Assembly (NCBI RefSeq): GCF_000577815.1
Contig: NZ_CBYM010000012.1
Coordinates: forward strand, 27,844-91,843
Length of the DNA stretch: 64,000 nt
Reading direction: 5' to 3'
Source: Clostridium saudiense
GTDB lineage: Bacteria; Bacillota; Clostridia; Clostridiales; Clostridiaceae
The notes beneath the pieces were generated by a model. That model saw nothing but the letters and a program-made list of their open reading frames with translations, was not told the DNA's origin and searched no databases. Below, piece after piece: positions 54,396-63,402 of this stretch; the first letter of the stretch is position 1; each line of letters begins with the position of its first letter. The position numbers were made by a program, and so were the translations under genes.

Positions 54396-56897
54396 TTACT
54401 CCGATAAGTATAAATCCAAGTTATCTACAACTGTATTTATAGCATCCTCTAAAGATATTTCCCCTTGTGCATATGAATCAAATTGTTTTGCAACTTCTGT
54501 TAATAAAACCGTATTTACTGTAGTTCCAACATTTAAGCTTTCTATTTCACCTTTTAACTTACTTACATCTTCATCATTAGGTAATAATATATTTACTTCT
54601 TTTGAATTTCCAAATTCATCAGACCATCCCCATGTACCTTGAGTATAATGATTTGTTGCTTCATCAAGCTCTAATTCATATCCTTCTTCCTTCATCTTTT
54701 CGATAGAAAAGGCATCATTAAATTTATTTACATTTATACTAAATCCATCACTAGAATATCTATCATTAGAGTTACCATTAAGTAATGAAGTTACTATTTC
54801 TTTTGCTTGGTCTTTATTTTTTCCTTTTGCATTAATTCCAACTATGTTAGAAGGAATAAATATATTTTCTTCTCCTCTAGTTAAAACTTTATAACTAATT
54901 TCCGGAGAGTTATTTAATACAGTAACCATTGTTCCATAATCATAAGTTCCAGAAAGCCCACCCATAGCTAATGATGATGATCTATCAAATAAGAATGAAT
55001 CTGCATAAATAGTTGGATTTAAATAATACTGTAAATCATATACTGCATATAGATCCTCATAATCTTCTTCACTATATTCTCCATCAACATCTTCATCAAT
55101 GTACTCTTCACTATCAACACTCATATCAAAATCTTCACTATATTCCTCTAATTGTGAATACTTATCTTCCATAGTTTTCATATATGCTTCTTCATTAGTT
55201 TGAAGATAGCCATACATTTCATTAGCTTTTGTAAAGAAATTATTTAATGCTTCTTCATTTATTGTATTATCATCATTTAACCAATCATTACCGTATAAAT
55301 AATATAATAAATAAACTAAAGATCTCGGACTAAAATAATTCTCAAATATCCTTTTATCTGTTTGTGTAGATAGTTTTTTAGTTAATTCAACTAATGAATT
55401 CAAATCTGAAACCGAATCTATATCTTCCTTATTACCTAGTAATATTGGATATTTAAAAGATGTTGGTATTTGATATATCTTTCCATCATTAGTATATGCA
55501 TCAGCAATATTCTTAAAGATTGTTCCATCTTCAACTAAAGGATTTATTATATCACTCATATCTTCTAATAAACCTTTTTCTATATATGATTCTGCAGTTA
55601 ATCCATCTAAAATTACGACATCTGGACCATTTCCAGCCATTATTTCTGTATTTAAAGTTTTAAGTGCATCTGATTGAGTTGTCCCATCACCATAATTTAA
55701 TCCAATTTCATATTTAACATATGTATCTGGATGTTCTTTAGCATAGCTTGAAATAGCTTGTCTTATTGTATAATTTTCTAATAATGAGTAAACAACTAAT
55801 TGATTTTCAGGAACTGAAGGAATATCTGGATCATAAGTATAATTAATAACTGATAATCCACTATTTGACCAATCACTAAATACAGCTAAGAAATTTTTTT
55901 CACCTTTTTCAACAAAGCCCATTAATTGACTTTCATTATCCCCAAAAGTAGAAATTGCACCATCTATAATCATATCTGCTTTTTCACTTTTCATATCATA
56001 AGCATATAAGCCTAAAGTCGTATAATAGTAAAGTGTATCTTTGCTTCCTGAATTAACAAAAGTCGGATAATAATTAGAATTTTCTCCTAAAGCCTCTTTT
56101 TCTAAAGCTTTTAAATTTCCTTTTTCTTTACCATTTGTAATATCATATTCAATAATTGCATCATATGAAGTTGTAATTAATGAATCTCCTACAAATACAA
56201 AATTATCTATATAATCGCTACCTTCATAAACATATTTTTCTTCAAATGTTTCTCCATCAAATTGAACAACTAACTCATTGTTACTACCAGCTGAGAAAAA
56301 TACATCTCCATTAGGTGCACATTTAAAAGTATTATATCCCCATGACTCTTCACCATCATTATATGATTCAAGATCTAAATCAATATCAGTTATAGTTCCA
56401 TCAGTTTCAATAACTGCATACTTAAATTCTGGCTCTTCATAGCTATAATCTCCCTCATTCATAATTTCACTATCTTCACCTTCAGTAGATAATGAATCAT
56501 CAACCGCTCCTTCATCTTCTGATGGTTCAACATATGGATCAGCAAAATAATAAGACACTAAAATTCTTCCATCATTTAAATATCCAATATTATTTGTATA
56601 TGTTTCCTTGCCTTCTTGTTTCGGCAATTCTATAGATTCATTTGTCCAAGTTTGTCCCCCATCTTCTGATATAAAAGCACTTTCTTTAGAAGTTTCTTCT
56701 GAATAACCAAACATTGCTATTCTTCCATCTTCTAATGTTGTTAGATTCTGAGCATATCCATTTGTTGGTGATTCATATCTTTCTTCAACATATCTTCCCA
56801 TTGAAGATTTTCCGCTCCCCTTTGAACACCCTGTGATACCAACAGCTAATGTAAACGATAAGGTAATAGCCATTATTTTTTTTAAATTTTTCCCCAT
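54396..56897 (-). CDS. Lipoprotein: BNR/propeller-like N-half fused to ABC solute-binding domain
   Basis: 833 residues, about twice the size of a normal sugar-binding protein. Lipobox ending at Cys24 (LAVGITGCSKG). Residues ~40-360 look like a beta-propeller with BNR/Asp-box repeats (AFISEDGGQTWTNESIELP is a textbook one). They also include an acidic loop (about 120-150, 568-615 similarly D/E-rich). From ~370 (LVVYSLLENYTIRQAISSYAKEHPDT) comes a family 1 solute-binding domain with GNGPDVVILDGLTAESYIEKGLLEDMSD. First gene of a five-gene operon. The propeller may bind a large glycan or protein before or alongside the solute. Ligand unknown. Confidence 0.85.
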   Translation of the reverse strand: MGKNLKKIMAITLSFTLAVGITGCSKGSGKSSMGRYVEERYESPTNGYAQNLTTLEDGRIAMFGYSEETSKESAFISEDGGQTWTNESIELPKQEGKETYTNNIGYLNDGRILVSYYFADPYVEPSEDEGAVDDSLSTEGEDSEIMNEGDYSYEEPEFKYAVIETDGTITDIDLDLESYNDGEESWGYNTFKCAPNGDVFFSAGSNNELVVQFDGETFEEKYVYEGSDYIDNFVFVGDSLITTSYDAIIEYDITNGKEKGNLKALEKEALGENSNYYPTFVNSGSKDTLYYYTTLGLYAYDMKSEKADMIIDGAISTFGDNESQLMGFVEKGEKNFLAVFSDWSNSGLSVINYTYDPDIPSVPENQLVVYSLLENYTIRQAISSYAKEHPDTYVKYEIGLNYGDGTTQSDALKTLNTEIMAGNGPDVVILDGLTAESYIEKGLLEDMSDIINPLVEDGTIFKNIADAYTNDGKIYQIPTSFKYPILLGNKEDIDSVSDLNSLVELTKKLSTQTDKRIFENYFSPRSLVYLLYYLYGNDWLNDDNTINEEALNNFFTKANEMYGYLQTNEEAYMKTMEDKYSQLEEYSEDFDMSVDSEEYIDEDVDGEYSEEDYEDLYAVYDLQYYLNPTIYADSFLFDRSSSLAMGGLSGTYDYGTMVTVLNNSPEISYKVLTRGEENIFIPSNIVGINAKGKNKDQAKEIVTSLLNGNSNDRYSSDGFSINVNKFNDAFSIEKMKEEGYELELDEATNHYTQGTWGWSDEFGNSKEVNILLPNDEDVSKLKGEIESLNVGTTVNTVLLTEVAKQFDSYAQGEISLEDAINTVVDNLDLYLSE

Positions 56898-57068
56898 ATT
56901 TGCCTCCAGTAAATTTTATTATTTTACATTTTATTCTATAATAACACTTTTTAATATATTTTAACATATTATTCTTTATTTTTAACATGCTAATAAATTT
57001 CTCTTTATTATTAGACTTCCACATTTACTAAAAAGTTCCATATAAATCTTATAATATAATAATTAATA

Positions 57069-57088
57069 TTAAGTTAATTAAAACTTAA
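57069..57088. promoter_or_regulatory. Palindrome upstream of the hybrid transporter operon
   Basis: TTAAGTT-AATTAA-AACTTAA (7-6-7), 172 bp upstream of the lipoprotein gene. A possible operator; the AT-rich context weakens the case. Nothing else is recognisable in 56898-57125. Confidence 0.35.
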
Positions 57089-57125
57089 TTTTTTCTTACA
57101 ATTATTTTCAACAATTTATGAAAAC

Positions 57126-57147
57126 AAAAAAAGCCAGCTTTCGCTAA
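57126..57147 (-). terminator. Terminator of the CDF transporter (pseudo)gene
   Basis: GTTAGC-GAAA-GCTGGC (with G-U pairs) followed by seven T on the minus strand, adjacent to the stop codon. Confidence 0.75.
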
Positions 57148-57150
57148 CTT

Positions 57151-58053
57151 TTATATTGCCCATTTTTTATTACCTGTAAATGAAACATTTAACCATTTAT
57201 TATAATCAATATGCTTTATAGCATCATTTATTTCTTCTCTTACATTATCCATTTGATCTAAAGTTTTAAGCTTACTATCTTTATTATAAATAAAATCTAT
57301 TTCAATTCTAAGTTCACGTCCAATTTTAGAAACTCTTGTTATAGATTCTTCAAAATTGTACTCTTCTTCAATTTCTTTAACTAATACATAAATATCATCA
57401 TTTATTTCATCATCTGCTTTTACGCATATTACTTCTTTAAAACTCTCTATAAATCCTTTTAATGGAATTCTAATACAAATTAATGAAACAATTATTGTCA
57501 TTCCTGGATCTATATATGGATTTAAGAAATTTAATTTAGTATTTGCTAATACCATTGCAACTAAAAACGCTACTAATACAGCTGCACTTAATGCTGTATC
57601 CATAAACCATTGAGTACATTCTGCTTTGATAAGTTCTGAAGATAATGCTTTTGCTTTTACTTTCATATAGTAAGAAATTCCCACACATCCTACAACCGAT
57701 ACAATCGAATATATAAGTGCTAATCCAAATTCTAAACTATTACCACCACTAGCTATTGTTTTTACAGCTTCAATTAATGAATATAAACACATAATTGCAA
57801 TTATTAATGATTTTATAGAAATAACTATTGGTTCTAAAATATGTTTACCAAAAGGAAATTTTTCAAAATCTCTTTTAGCCATATATTTATTAATATATAA
57901 GGATATCATTGATAAAATTACGCTGATAAATGAATATAATCCATCGAATATAATCATATCAGAATCTATCGCTCATCCCCAAGCAATACCAAATAGTGCA
58001 AAGAATAACGCACCTACTACTGATATTTTTAATATTTTATTCTCTAGTTTCAT
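57151..58053 (-). pseudogene. Cation diffusion facilitator transporter with in-frame TGA
   Basis: The natural start is the ATG at 58053 (RBS GGTGAG), giving MKLENKILKISVVGALFFAL...IAWG and then a TGA (57975-57973) at codon 27. The same frame continues as AIDSDMIIFDGLYSFISVIL and on through six TM helices to residue 300. The stop sits in TM helix 1, where TGG (Trp) would fit. A single base change therefore explains it. An internal ATG (57957) would give a 268-residue protein without the complete first helix; no good RBS precedes it. CDF proteins export Zn2+, Mn2+ or Fe2+; the family is clear from SxxFDGLYSFISVI and the C-terminal cytoplasmic domain. Confidence 0.82.
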
Positions 58054-58206
58054 TATTCTCACCTCTATTCATATATAAAATTCTAAATTTAAAAAACTAG
58101 ATACTATTATAATACAGCAATCATGTCAATTTTGAAATGATTAAAATGCTATAAAATTGCAACTAATATATGCATTTTACTTCATTACATTTTTGGTAAA
58201 TAGCTT

Positions 58207-58244
58207 AAATGTACCTATTTTATTATTAAAATGTACCTATTTTA
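58207..58244. repeat. Two 16-bp direct repeats
   Basis: AAATGTACCTATTTTA occurs at 58207-58222 and 58229-58244, 22 bp apart (two helical turns). It lies in the 532-bp non-coding stretch 58054-58585. Confidence 0.8.
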
Positions 58245-58440
58245 ATATTTTTTTAACATTTTATTATTATTTTTAGTTATTTTAAATCTAATTTGTTTTA
58301 TATTTTGGTATTTTTACTTCATATATTTTTTATTATGATTCAAGATATTTTAATCATTATTACTACCACGTAACTATTTTTATTAGCCTCTTCAAATTAG
58401 TAGTTGATTATTACATTCCGCTTTCTAATATTACTACCTA

Positions 58441-58472
58441 GATTAATATTATATTTATATATAATATTAATC
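58441..58472. promoter_or_regulatory. 32-bp inverted repeat upstream of the chromate-transporter operon
   Basis: GATTAATATTATA-N6-TATAATATTAATC, perfect 13-bp arms. It is followed by a weak + promoter (TTACAT 58475, 17 bp, TAATAT 58498). It may be an operator or an old terminator. The remainder of 58054-58585 is AT-rich with no coding potential that I can see. Confidence 0.5.
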
Positions 58473-58585
58473 TGTTACATTGTACAAATTAAGTATATAA
58501 TATCAATTGGAACTTATAGCTAATTATTTTTTTCTATATCAAAGTACCAAAAATAACATTAATTTAATAAAGGAGCTCATTTATA

Positions 58586-59128
58586 ATGAAAGAATTATTT
58601 GATTTATTCTGGACCTTTTGTAAAATTGGAGCATTAACCTTTGGTGGAGGATATGCTATGCTCCCTTTAATCCAAAGAGAAATCGTCGAAAATAAAAAAT
58701 GGTCCACTGAAAAAGAAATTCTTGATTACTACGCTGTTGGGCAATGCACTCCAGGCGTAATTGCAGTTAATACTGCAACTTTTATAGGATATAAACTGAA
58801 AGGAATTATAGGTGGCATTATAGCTACATTAGGTGTTGTATTTCCATCATTAATAATAATACTTATAATTGCAGCCTTTCTTCAAAACTTTGCTGACTTA
58901 GCCATAGTACAAAGTGCTTTTGCTGGCATTAGAGTTGCTGTTGTAGCATTAATTATAACCACAGTAGTAAAACTACTAAAATCATCAATTAAAGATTATT
59001 TATGTGCAATCGTAGCAATTTTAGCTTTTATCATTTCTGCATTTTTAGGTCTATCTCCTGTTTATGTAGTAATAGCTGCTGGGTTAACAGGATTTATTGC
59101 TAAAGGTTTAAGAGGTGAAAAGAAATGA
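58586..59128 (+). CDS. Chromate transporter family protein, first half (ChrA-N)
   Basis: 180 residues, about five TM helices, one Chromate_transp domain. Signature FCKIGALTFGGGYAMLPLIQREIVE and AVGQCTPGVIAVNTATFIGYKLKG. Short-chain ChrA proteins are encoded as adjacent pairs that together make the long two-domain transporter; the second gene overlaps this one by 4 bp. CHR proteins export chromate, but many clostridial members likely carry another anion. Good RBS (AAAGGAG). Confidence 0.93.
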   Translation: MKELFDLFWTFCKIGALTFGGGYAMLPLIQREIVENKKWSTEKEILDYYAVGQCTPGVIAVNTATFIGYKLKGIIGGIIATLGVVFPSLIIILIIAAFLQNFADLAIVQSAFAGIRVAVVALIITTVVKLLKSSIKDYLCAIVAILAFIISAFLGLSPVYVVIAAGLTGFIAKGLRGEKK

Positions 59129-59688
59129 TATATTTAACTTTATTTTTAGAATTCTTTAAAGTTGGTTTATTTTCTGTAGGTGGTGGACTTGCAACAATTC
59201 CATTTCTATCAGAACTTGCTACAAAATACAATTGGTTTGATCAAAAAACTCTTATGGATATGATTGCAGTATCACAATCAACTCCTGGTGCTATTGGAGT
59301 TAACATGGCAACATTTGCAGGATTTAAGGCTTCTGGAATACTTGGAGGTATAATTGCTACATTAGGTCTTGTTACACCATCTGTAATAGTAATCATCATA
59401 GTCGCTCATTTCTTAAATAAATTTAAAGAAAGCCGAACTGTTGAATCTATATTTTACGGGTTAAGACCTGCTGTTGCAGCACTAATTGCGGCTGCTGGTT
59501 ACGAAGTATTTAAAGTATCAATTTTAGCTTTTGATAAGTTTAACATAACACATAAAATAATAGATATAATCAATATTAAATCTACAATTTTATTAATTAT
59601 ATTATTATTCGCAATTACAAAATTCAAAAAACATCCTATTGTTTATATTGCTAGCGCAGCAGTAATTGGAATAATTTTTAAATTTTAA
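59125..59688 (+). CDS. Chromate transporter family protein, second half (ChrA-C)
   Basis: 187 residues, about five TM helices. Signature FFKVGLFSVGGGLATIPFLSELA and AVSQSTPGAIGVNMATFAGFKASG, homologous to the first half. Overlap ATGA with the upstream gene indicates coupling and a heterodimer. The two halves probably insert in opposite topology, as established for Bacillus ChrA paired proteins. Confidence 0.93.
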   Translation: MIYLTLFLEFFKVGLFSVGGGLATIPFLSELATKYNWFDQKTLMDMIAVSQSTPGAIGVNMATFAGFKASGILGGIIATLGLVTPSVIVIIIVAHFLNKFKESRTVESIFYGLRPAVAALIAAAGYEVFKVSILAFDKFNITHKIIDIINIKSTILLIILLFAITKFKKHPIVYIASAAVIGIIFKF

Positions 59689-59715
59689 AAAATAACATTG
59701 TCCCTAATAAAACAT

Positions 59716-59741
59716 ATACTATATTAATTTTAATATAGTAT
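59716..59741 (+). promoter_or_regulatory. Hairpin just before the patatin gene RBS
   Basis: ATACTATATTAA-TT-TTAATATAGTAT is a perfect 12-bp-arm inverted repeat, ending one base before the GGTGGTG Shine-Dalgarno. It may be an operator or an RNA hairpin near the ribosome-binding site. Confidence 0.5.
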
Positions 59742-59753
59742 GGTGGTGAATTT

Positions 59754-60698
59754 ATGAAAGCCGATATCGTATGTGAAGGTGGTGGAGTAAAAGGAATTGC
59801 CTTATTAGGGGCAATTTATTATTTAGAGGAAAAAGGATATACATTTGAACATTTTGCTGGTACTTCAGCTGGTGCTATAGTAAGTTCATTATTAGCAGTT
59901 GGCTACACAGGAAAAGACTTAAAAAACATGTTACTAAACATAAATTTTACAGACTTCTATGAAAAAAACAAACTTACTCTTCTTCCCTTCATAGGTCCTA
60001 CAGTTAGTCTATTTAAAAACAAAGGACTCTTCTCAGGAAATAACATAGAAGAATATCTCAATAATCTATACAAAGCAAAAGGAAAAACAAAATTTAAGGA
60101 TATAGCCAAAAATGGTGAAAGTCCTCTTAAAGTTATAGCTTCAGATATTACAAATAAAAGACTTATAGTATTACCTGATGATTTAAAGGATTATAATATA
60201 GACCCAATGGAATTTAATATTGCTAAAGCTGTAAGAATGAGTATTAGCCTTCCTTTTTACTTCAATCCAGTTATATTAAAAAATGGAAAAGAAGCAAGTT
60301 ATATTGTGGATGGTGGAATACTAAGCAATTTTCCTATATGGCTTTTTGATGTTGAAGGCACTCCTAAATGGCCTACATTTGGATTAAAACTTCTTAGTGA
60401 TAATGATTTAAAGAAAAATCATCCTAATAATAGTAATTTAATAACTTACTCTTGTGATCTTATTGACACTATATTAGCCAATAGCGATGAAGCATTTTTA
60501 AATAATAAGGATTCTGTTAGAACAATAAAAATACGAACCTATAACATAGGCACAATTGATTTTGCTATATCAAAAGATCAATACTTAACACTATTTAATT
60601 CTGGATATAAATGTGCTAAAGAATTCCTTGCCAAATGGAACTTTGACTCTTATATCTCTAGATACAGAAGCGACAATAGAGGTCACTATTATTATTAA
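59754..60698 (+). CDS. Patatin-like phospholipase (RssA-type)
   Basis: 314 residues. Oxyanion motif GGGVKG (9-14), nucleophile Ser38 in GTSAG and catalytic Asp186 in VDGGILSNFP form the Ser-Asp dyad of patatin lipases. No signal peptide. Hydrolyses acyl chains of phospholipids or related esters; bacterial members can be housekeeping or virulence-linked. Single gene with a downstream terminator. Confidence 0.94.
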   Translation: MKADIVCEGGGVKGIALLGAIYYLEEKGYTFEHFAGTSAGAIVSSLLAVGYTGKDLKNMLLNINFTDFYEKNKLTLLPFIGPTVSLFKNKGLFSGNNIEEYLNNLYKAKGKTKFKDIAKNGESPLKVIASDITNKRLIVLPDDLKDYNIDPMEFNIAKAVRMSISLPFYFNPVILKNGKEASYIVDGGILSNFPIWLFDVEGTPKWPTFGLKLLSDNDLKKNHPNNSNLITYSCDLIDTILANSDEAFLNNKDSVRTIKIRTYNIGTIDFAISKDQYLTLFNSGYKCAKEFLAKWNFDSYISRYRSDNRGHYYY

Positions 60699-60716
60699 AA
60701 TTTATATTTATCTAAT

Positions 60717-60755
60717 AAACTACAATAATTTAGTTAATTGTTGTAGTTTATTTCT
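60717..60755 (+). terminator. Terminator of the patatin gene
   Basis: AAACTACAA pairs with TTGTAGTTT, followed by a T-rich tract. Confidence 0.7.
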
Positions 60756-60845
60756 CAATATTTATATATAGAGAAAATATTTTTTATAACCTCCTCTACT
60801 AAATGATCATATTATATAAATAAAATTACTTATCAGGAGATTAAT

Positions 60846-61331
60846 ATGACCTCTATTATCCTATATGGATTATCCATTTTTTTATTAGTTTTATCCTTTA
60901 TAAAAGATAAACCTAAAACAAAGAAGGCATTAATTAGTGCATTAAAATCCTTTGAAAATATTATGCCTCAATTTCTTTTTATTGTAGTTACTGTTGGTAT
61001 ATTACTGGCTTTTCTTAGTGCTGATACAATTTCAAAAATCATAGGTGCGAATTCTGGATTTTTAGGTATAATTCTTTCAGCAATTCTAGGTTCAATTACA
61101 ATGATGCCAACTTTCGTGGCTTTTTCACTTGGTAATACCTTACTGTCAAGCGGTGCTGGATATGCACAAGTTGGTACTTTAGTATCAACACTTGTTCTTG
61201 TTGGTTTAATGACGTATCCACTTGAATCGAAATATATAGGCAAGAGAGCTGCTTTTCTTAGAAATTTCATAGGATTTATTTTTTCAATAATAGTAGGACT
61301 TTTATTAGGAAGGATTATGATGATTATATGA
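60846..61331 (+). CDS. ArsP/DUF318-type permease, first half
   Basis: 161 residues, four TM helices, resembling the N-half of ArsP_1 (PF03773) permeases: IGANSGFLGIILSAILGSITMMPTFVAFSLG is the conserved re-entrant-like segment. In longer homologues the two halves are one protein of ~300 residues. Overlaps the next gene by 4 bp. ArsP exports trivalent organoarsenicals; whether this split form shares that substrate is unknown. Confidence 0.78.
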   Translation: MTSIILYGLSIFLLVLSFIKDKPKTKKALISALKSFENIMPQFLFIVVTVGILLAFLSADTISKIIGANSGFLGIILSAILGSITMMPTFVAFSLGNTLLSSGAGYAQVGTLVSTLVLVGLMTYPLESKYIGKRAAFLRNFIGFIFSIIVGLLLGRIMMII

Positions 61332-61861
61332 AATTTTTGATTAAATTTATAAAACGATACAGATCATTTTTTATTTCTTTAATTTTTCTCATTATAATTT
61401 CATTTTTTAGTTATAACGTATTTTTAAAGGTAATTAATAGTGTAACATCAAACATACTACAAATGCTATCAGTACTACCTCCTATAATGCTAATGCTTGG
61501 ATTAATGGATGTATGGGTTCCAAGAGAAAAACTTATGAAATATATGGGCAATAAATCTGGAGTTATTGGAATAATTCTAGCAATGCTAATTGGCTCTGTA
61601 GCAGCAGGTCCAATGTATGCTTCATTTCCATTTACAGCTGTCTTAATAAAGAAAGGTGCAAAGTTCTCAAATGTAATAATTTTTATGAATGCTTGGTGTT
61701 TGACTAAAATCTCAACATTACTATTTGAGTTTTCTGCATTAGGTTTAAAATTTACCTTAGTTCGATTAATTATAGATATCCCTGGAGTTCTGATTATGAG
61801 CTACTTCGTTAGTTTATTAACCCCTAAAAATGAGCTTGAAAAAATATATAACGAAAAATAA
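61328..61861 (+). CDS. ArsP/DUF318-type permease, second half
   Basis: 177 residues, four or five TM helices. GVIGIILAMLIGSVAAGPMYASFPFTAVLIKKG mirrors the conserved segment of the first half. Coupled through an ATGA overlap; probably forms a heterodimer with it. The N-terminal stretch (1-40) is positively charged with one TM helix. Confidence 0.78.
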   Translation: MKFLIKFIKRYRSFFISLIFLIIISFFSYNVFLKVINSVTSNILQMLSVLPPIMLMLGLMDVWVPREKLMKYMGNKSGVIGIILAMLIGSVAAGPMYASFPFTAVLIKKGAKFSNVIIFMNAWCLTKISTLLFEFSALGLKFTLVRLIIDIPGVLIMSYFVSLLTPKNELEKIYNEK

Positions 61862-61888
61862 GCACATAGATTAACTTATCTATGTGCC
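61850..61888 (-). terminator. Terminator of the PAS histidine kinase gene
   Basis: GCACATAGAT-N6-ATCTATGTGC, followed on the minus strand by TTATTTTT. It lies between convergent genes and may serve both. Confidence 0.75.
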
Positions 61889-61893
61889 TACAT

Positions 61894-63093
61894 TTATTTA
61901 TATATATCCGAAAACTCTATAGAACATTTTTCTACTTTTGATTTTGTTAAATCTATACTTTTTACATTCTCAGTAGCTACGGTTTTCTTTGGAAGACTAA
62001 TTATAAATTTACTCCCCTCATTTACCTTACTTTCTACCCACACTCTACCTTCATGCATTTCTACAAGTGATCCTACTAATGATAATCCTATTCCACTTCC
62101 ATTAAAGTTTCTTGTAAGCTTATTGTCAATTTGTTCATATCTTTCAAAAATCTTGTTAATTTTTTCCTCTGGAATCCCTATTCCAGTATCTGAAACCGTT
62201 ATATATACATTTTCTTTATCTGAATAAATATTAACTGATATTTTTCCATCAGCTTCCGTATATTTAATTGCATTAGATAATAAATTCAATATTATTCTTT
62301 CAATTTTATCCGGATCACATGCTATTATCTCTTCTTCAACTTCAGTATCAAATACAAGTTCAATTCCTTTATTATTAACATATTCTAAAACGGACATCGT
62401 TATATCTTCTACCACACTAACAATATTATAGTTTCCTAGCTCAATATCATAATACCCATAGTCGATTTTACTTATATCAATAATATTATTAACTAATCTA
62501 AGAAGTCTATAACAGTTTTGTTTAATTGAATTCATATATCTATCTAAATTGGCACCTTCAATTGAAATTATACTTTTATTTTCAATATTTTTATTTATTA
62601 CTTGCATTGTAGCTAAAATAATATTTAATGGTGTCTTAAATTCATGTGATATATTTGAAAAGAATTGACTTTTTATACTTTCTAATTCAATTGCTTTTTC
62701 ATAAGCTATTTTTTCTTCCATAATTTGTTTTTTCTCAGTTATATCCCTAGCTGTAAGTATATATACTTCACTTTCTTCAACATATCTACAATTACTTTCT
62801 ATCCATCTATAACTTTCATCCTTGCATTTAAATCTAAGCTCTAATCCCTTAATTCCGTTTTTAATATTTGAATTTCTTATATATGATAAAACTTTAAATA
62901 CATCATCTTCATGAACAAAATTGCTCCACTCTGATAAAGTAAGTTCTTCTTCACTCCATCCTAAAAGTTCTTTGCAACACTTACTTACTTTTTTAACTTT
63001 CTTGTCAGTACCTATAATAGCCATAAGATCAACTGATATTTCAAAAAAATATTCTAGTTGGTCATTTCTATCTAATCCTAAAAGATCTTGCAT
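61894..63093 (-). CDS. PAS-domain sensor histidine kinase (soluble)
   Basis: 399 residues, no TM helix. PAS domain (about 12-120, VDLMAIIGTDKKVKKVSKCCKELLGWSEEEL, with a PAC end YRWIESNCRYVEESEVYILTARDITEKK), HisKA with phospho-His150 (NISHEFKTPLNIIL) and HATPase_c (NLLSNAIKYTEADG, GIGIPEEKI, GSGIGLSLVGSLVEMHEG). No response regulator is adjacent, so it is an orphan kinase. In clostridia, orphan PAS kinases of this layout often phosphorylate Spo0A; that is an inference. The CC pair at residues 39-40 in the PAS could be redox-sensitive. Confidence 0.93.
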   Translation of the reverse strand: MQDLLGLDRNDQLEYFFEISVDLMAIIGTDKKVKKVSKCCKELLGWSEEELTLSEWSNFVHEDDVFKVLSYIRNSNIKNGIKGLELRFKCKDESYRWIESNCRYVEESEVYILTARDITEKKQIMEEKIAYEKAIELESIKSQFFSNISHEFKTPLNIILATMQVINKNIENKSIISIEGANLDRYMNSIKQNCYRLLRLVNNIIDISKIDYGYYDIELGNYNIVSVVEDITMSVLEYVNNKGIELVFDTEVEEEIIACDPDKIERIILNLLSNAIKYTEADGKISVNIYSDKENVYITVSDTGIGIPEEKINKIFERYEQIDNKLTRNFNGSGIGLSLVGSLVEMHEGRVWVESKVNEGSKFIISLPKKTVATENVKSIDLTKSKVEKCSIEFSDIYK

Positions 63094-63402
63094 AATCTCT
63101 CGATACCCCCCGTACCATCCTCAATACTTCTTAATATTTACTAATATACCCTCTTTAAAACTTTCTAAATACATTATACATATATTTACTTTTTTCTTCA
63201 ACCTTTTTTTACCAATCAGCTTATTTTTTTCTTTTTTTATGTATTTTTATTAATATAAATAATAATTAAAATTTAATTTCCATATTTTTTAATAATTAAA
63301 TATTTTATTTTATTGAATAAAATTAATACTATTTTATTTTATTGTTCTTATAACTCCTGCGCAATTTCCCACTTTTCATGTTTCTTATACATATTTACTT
63401 TA

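Noticed and set aside
57973..57975. TGA as a selenocysteine codon in the CDF transporter
   Set aside because: CDF proteins have no selenocysteine at TM helix 1, and I see no SECIS-like hairpin right after it; a TGG-to-TGA change is simpler.
63094..63402. Hidden gene or RNA in the AT-rich gap
   Set aside because: No frame with an RBS or family motif, and no strong stem; left as plain intergenic DNA.
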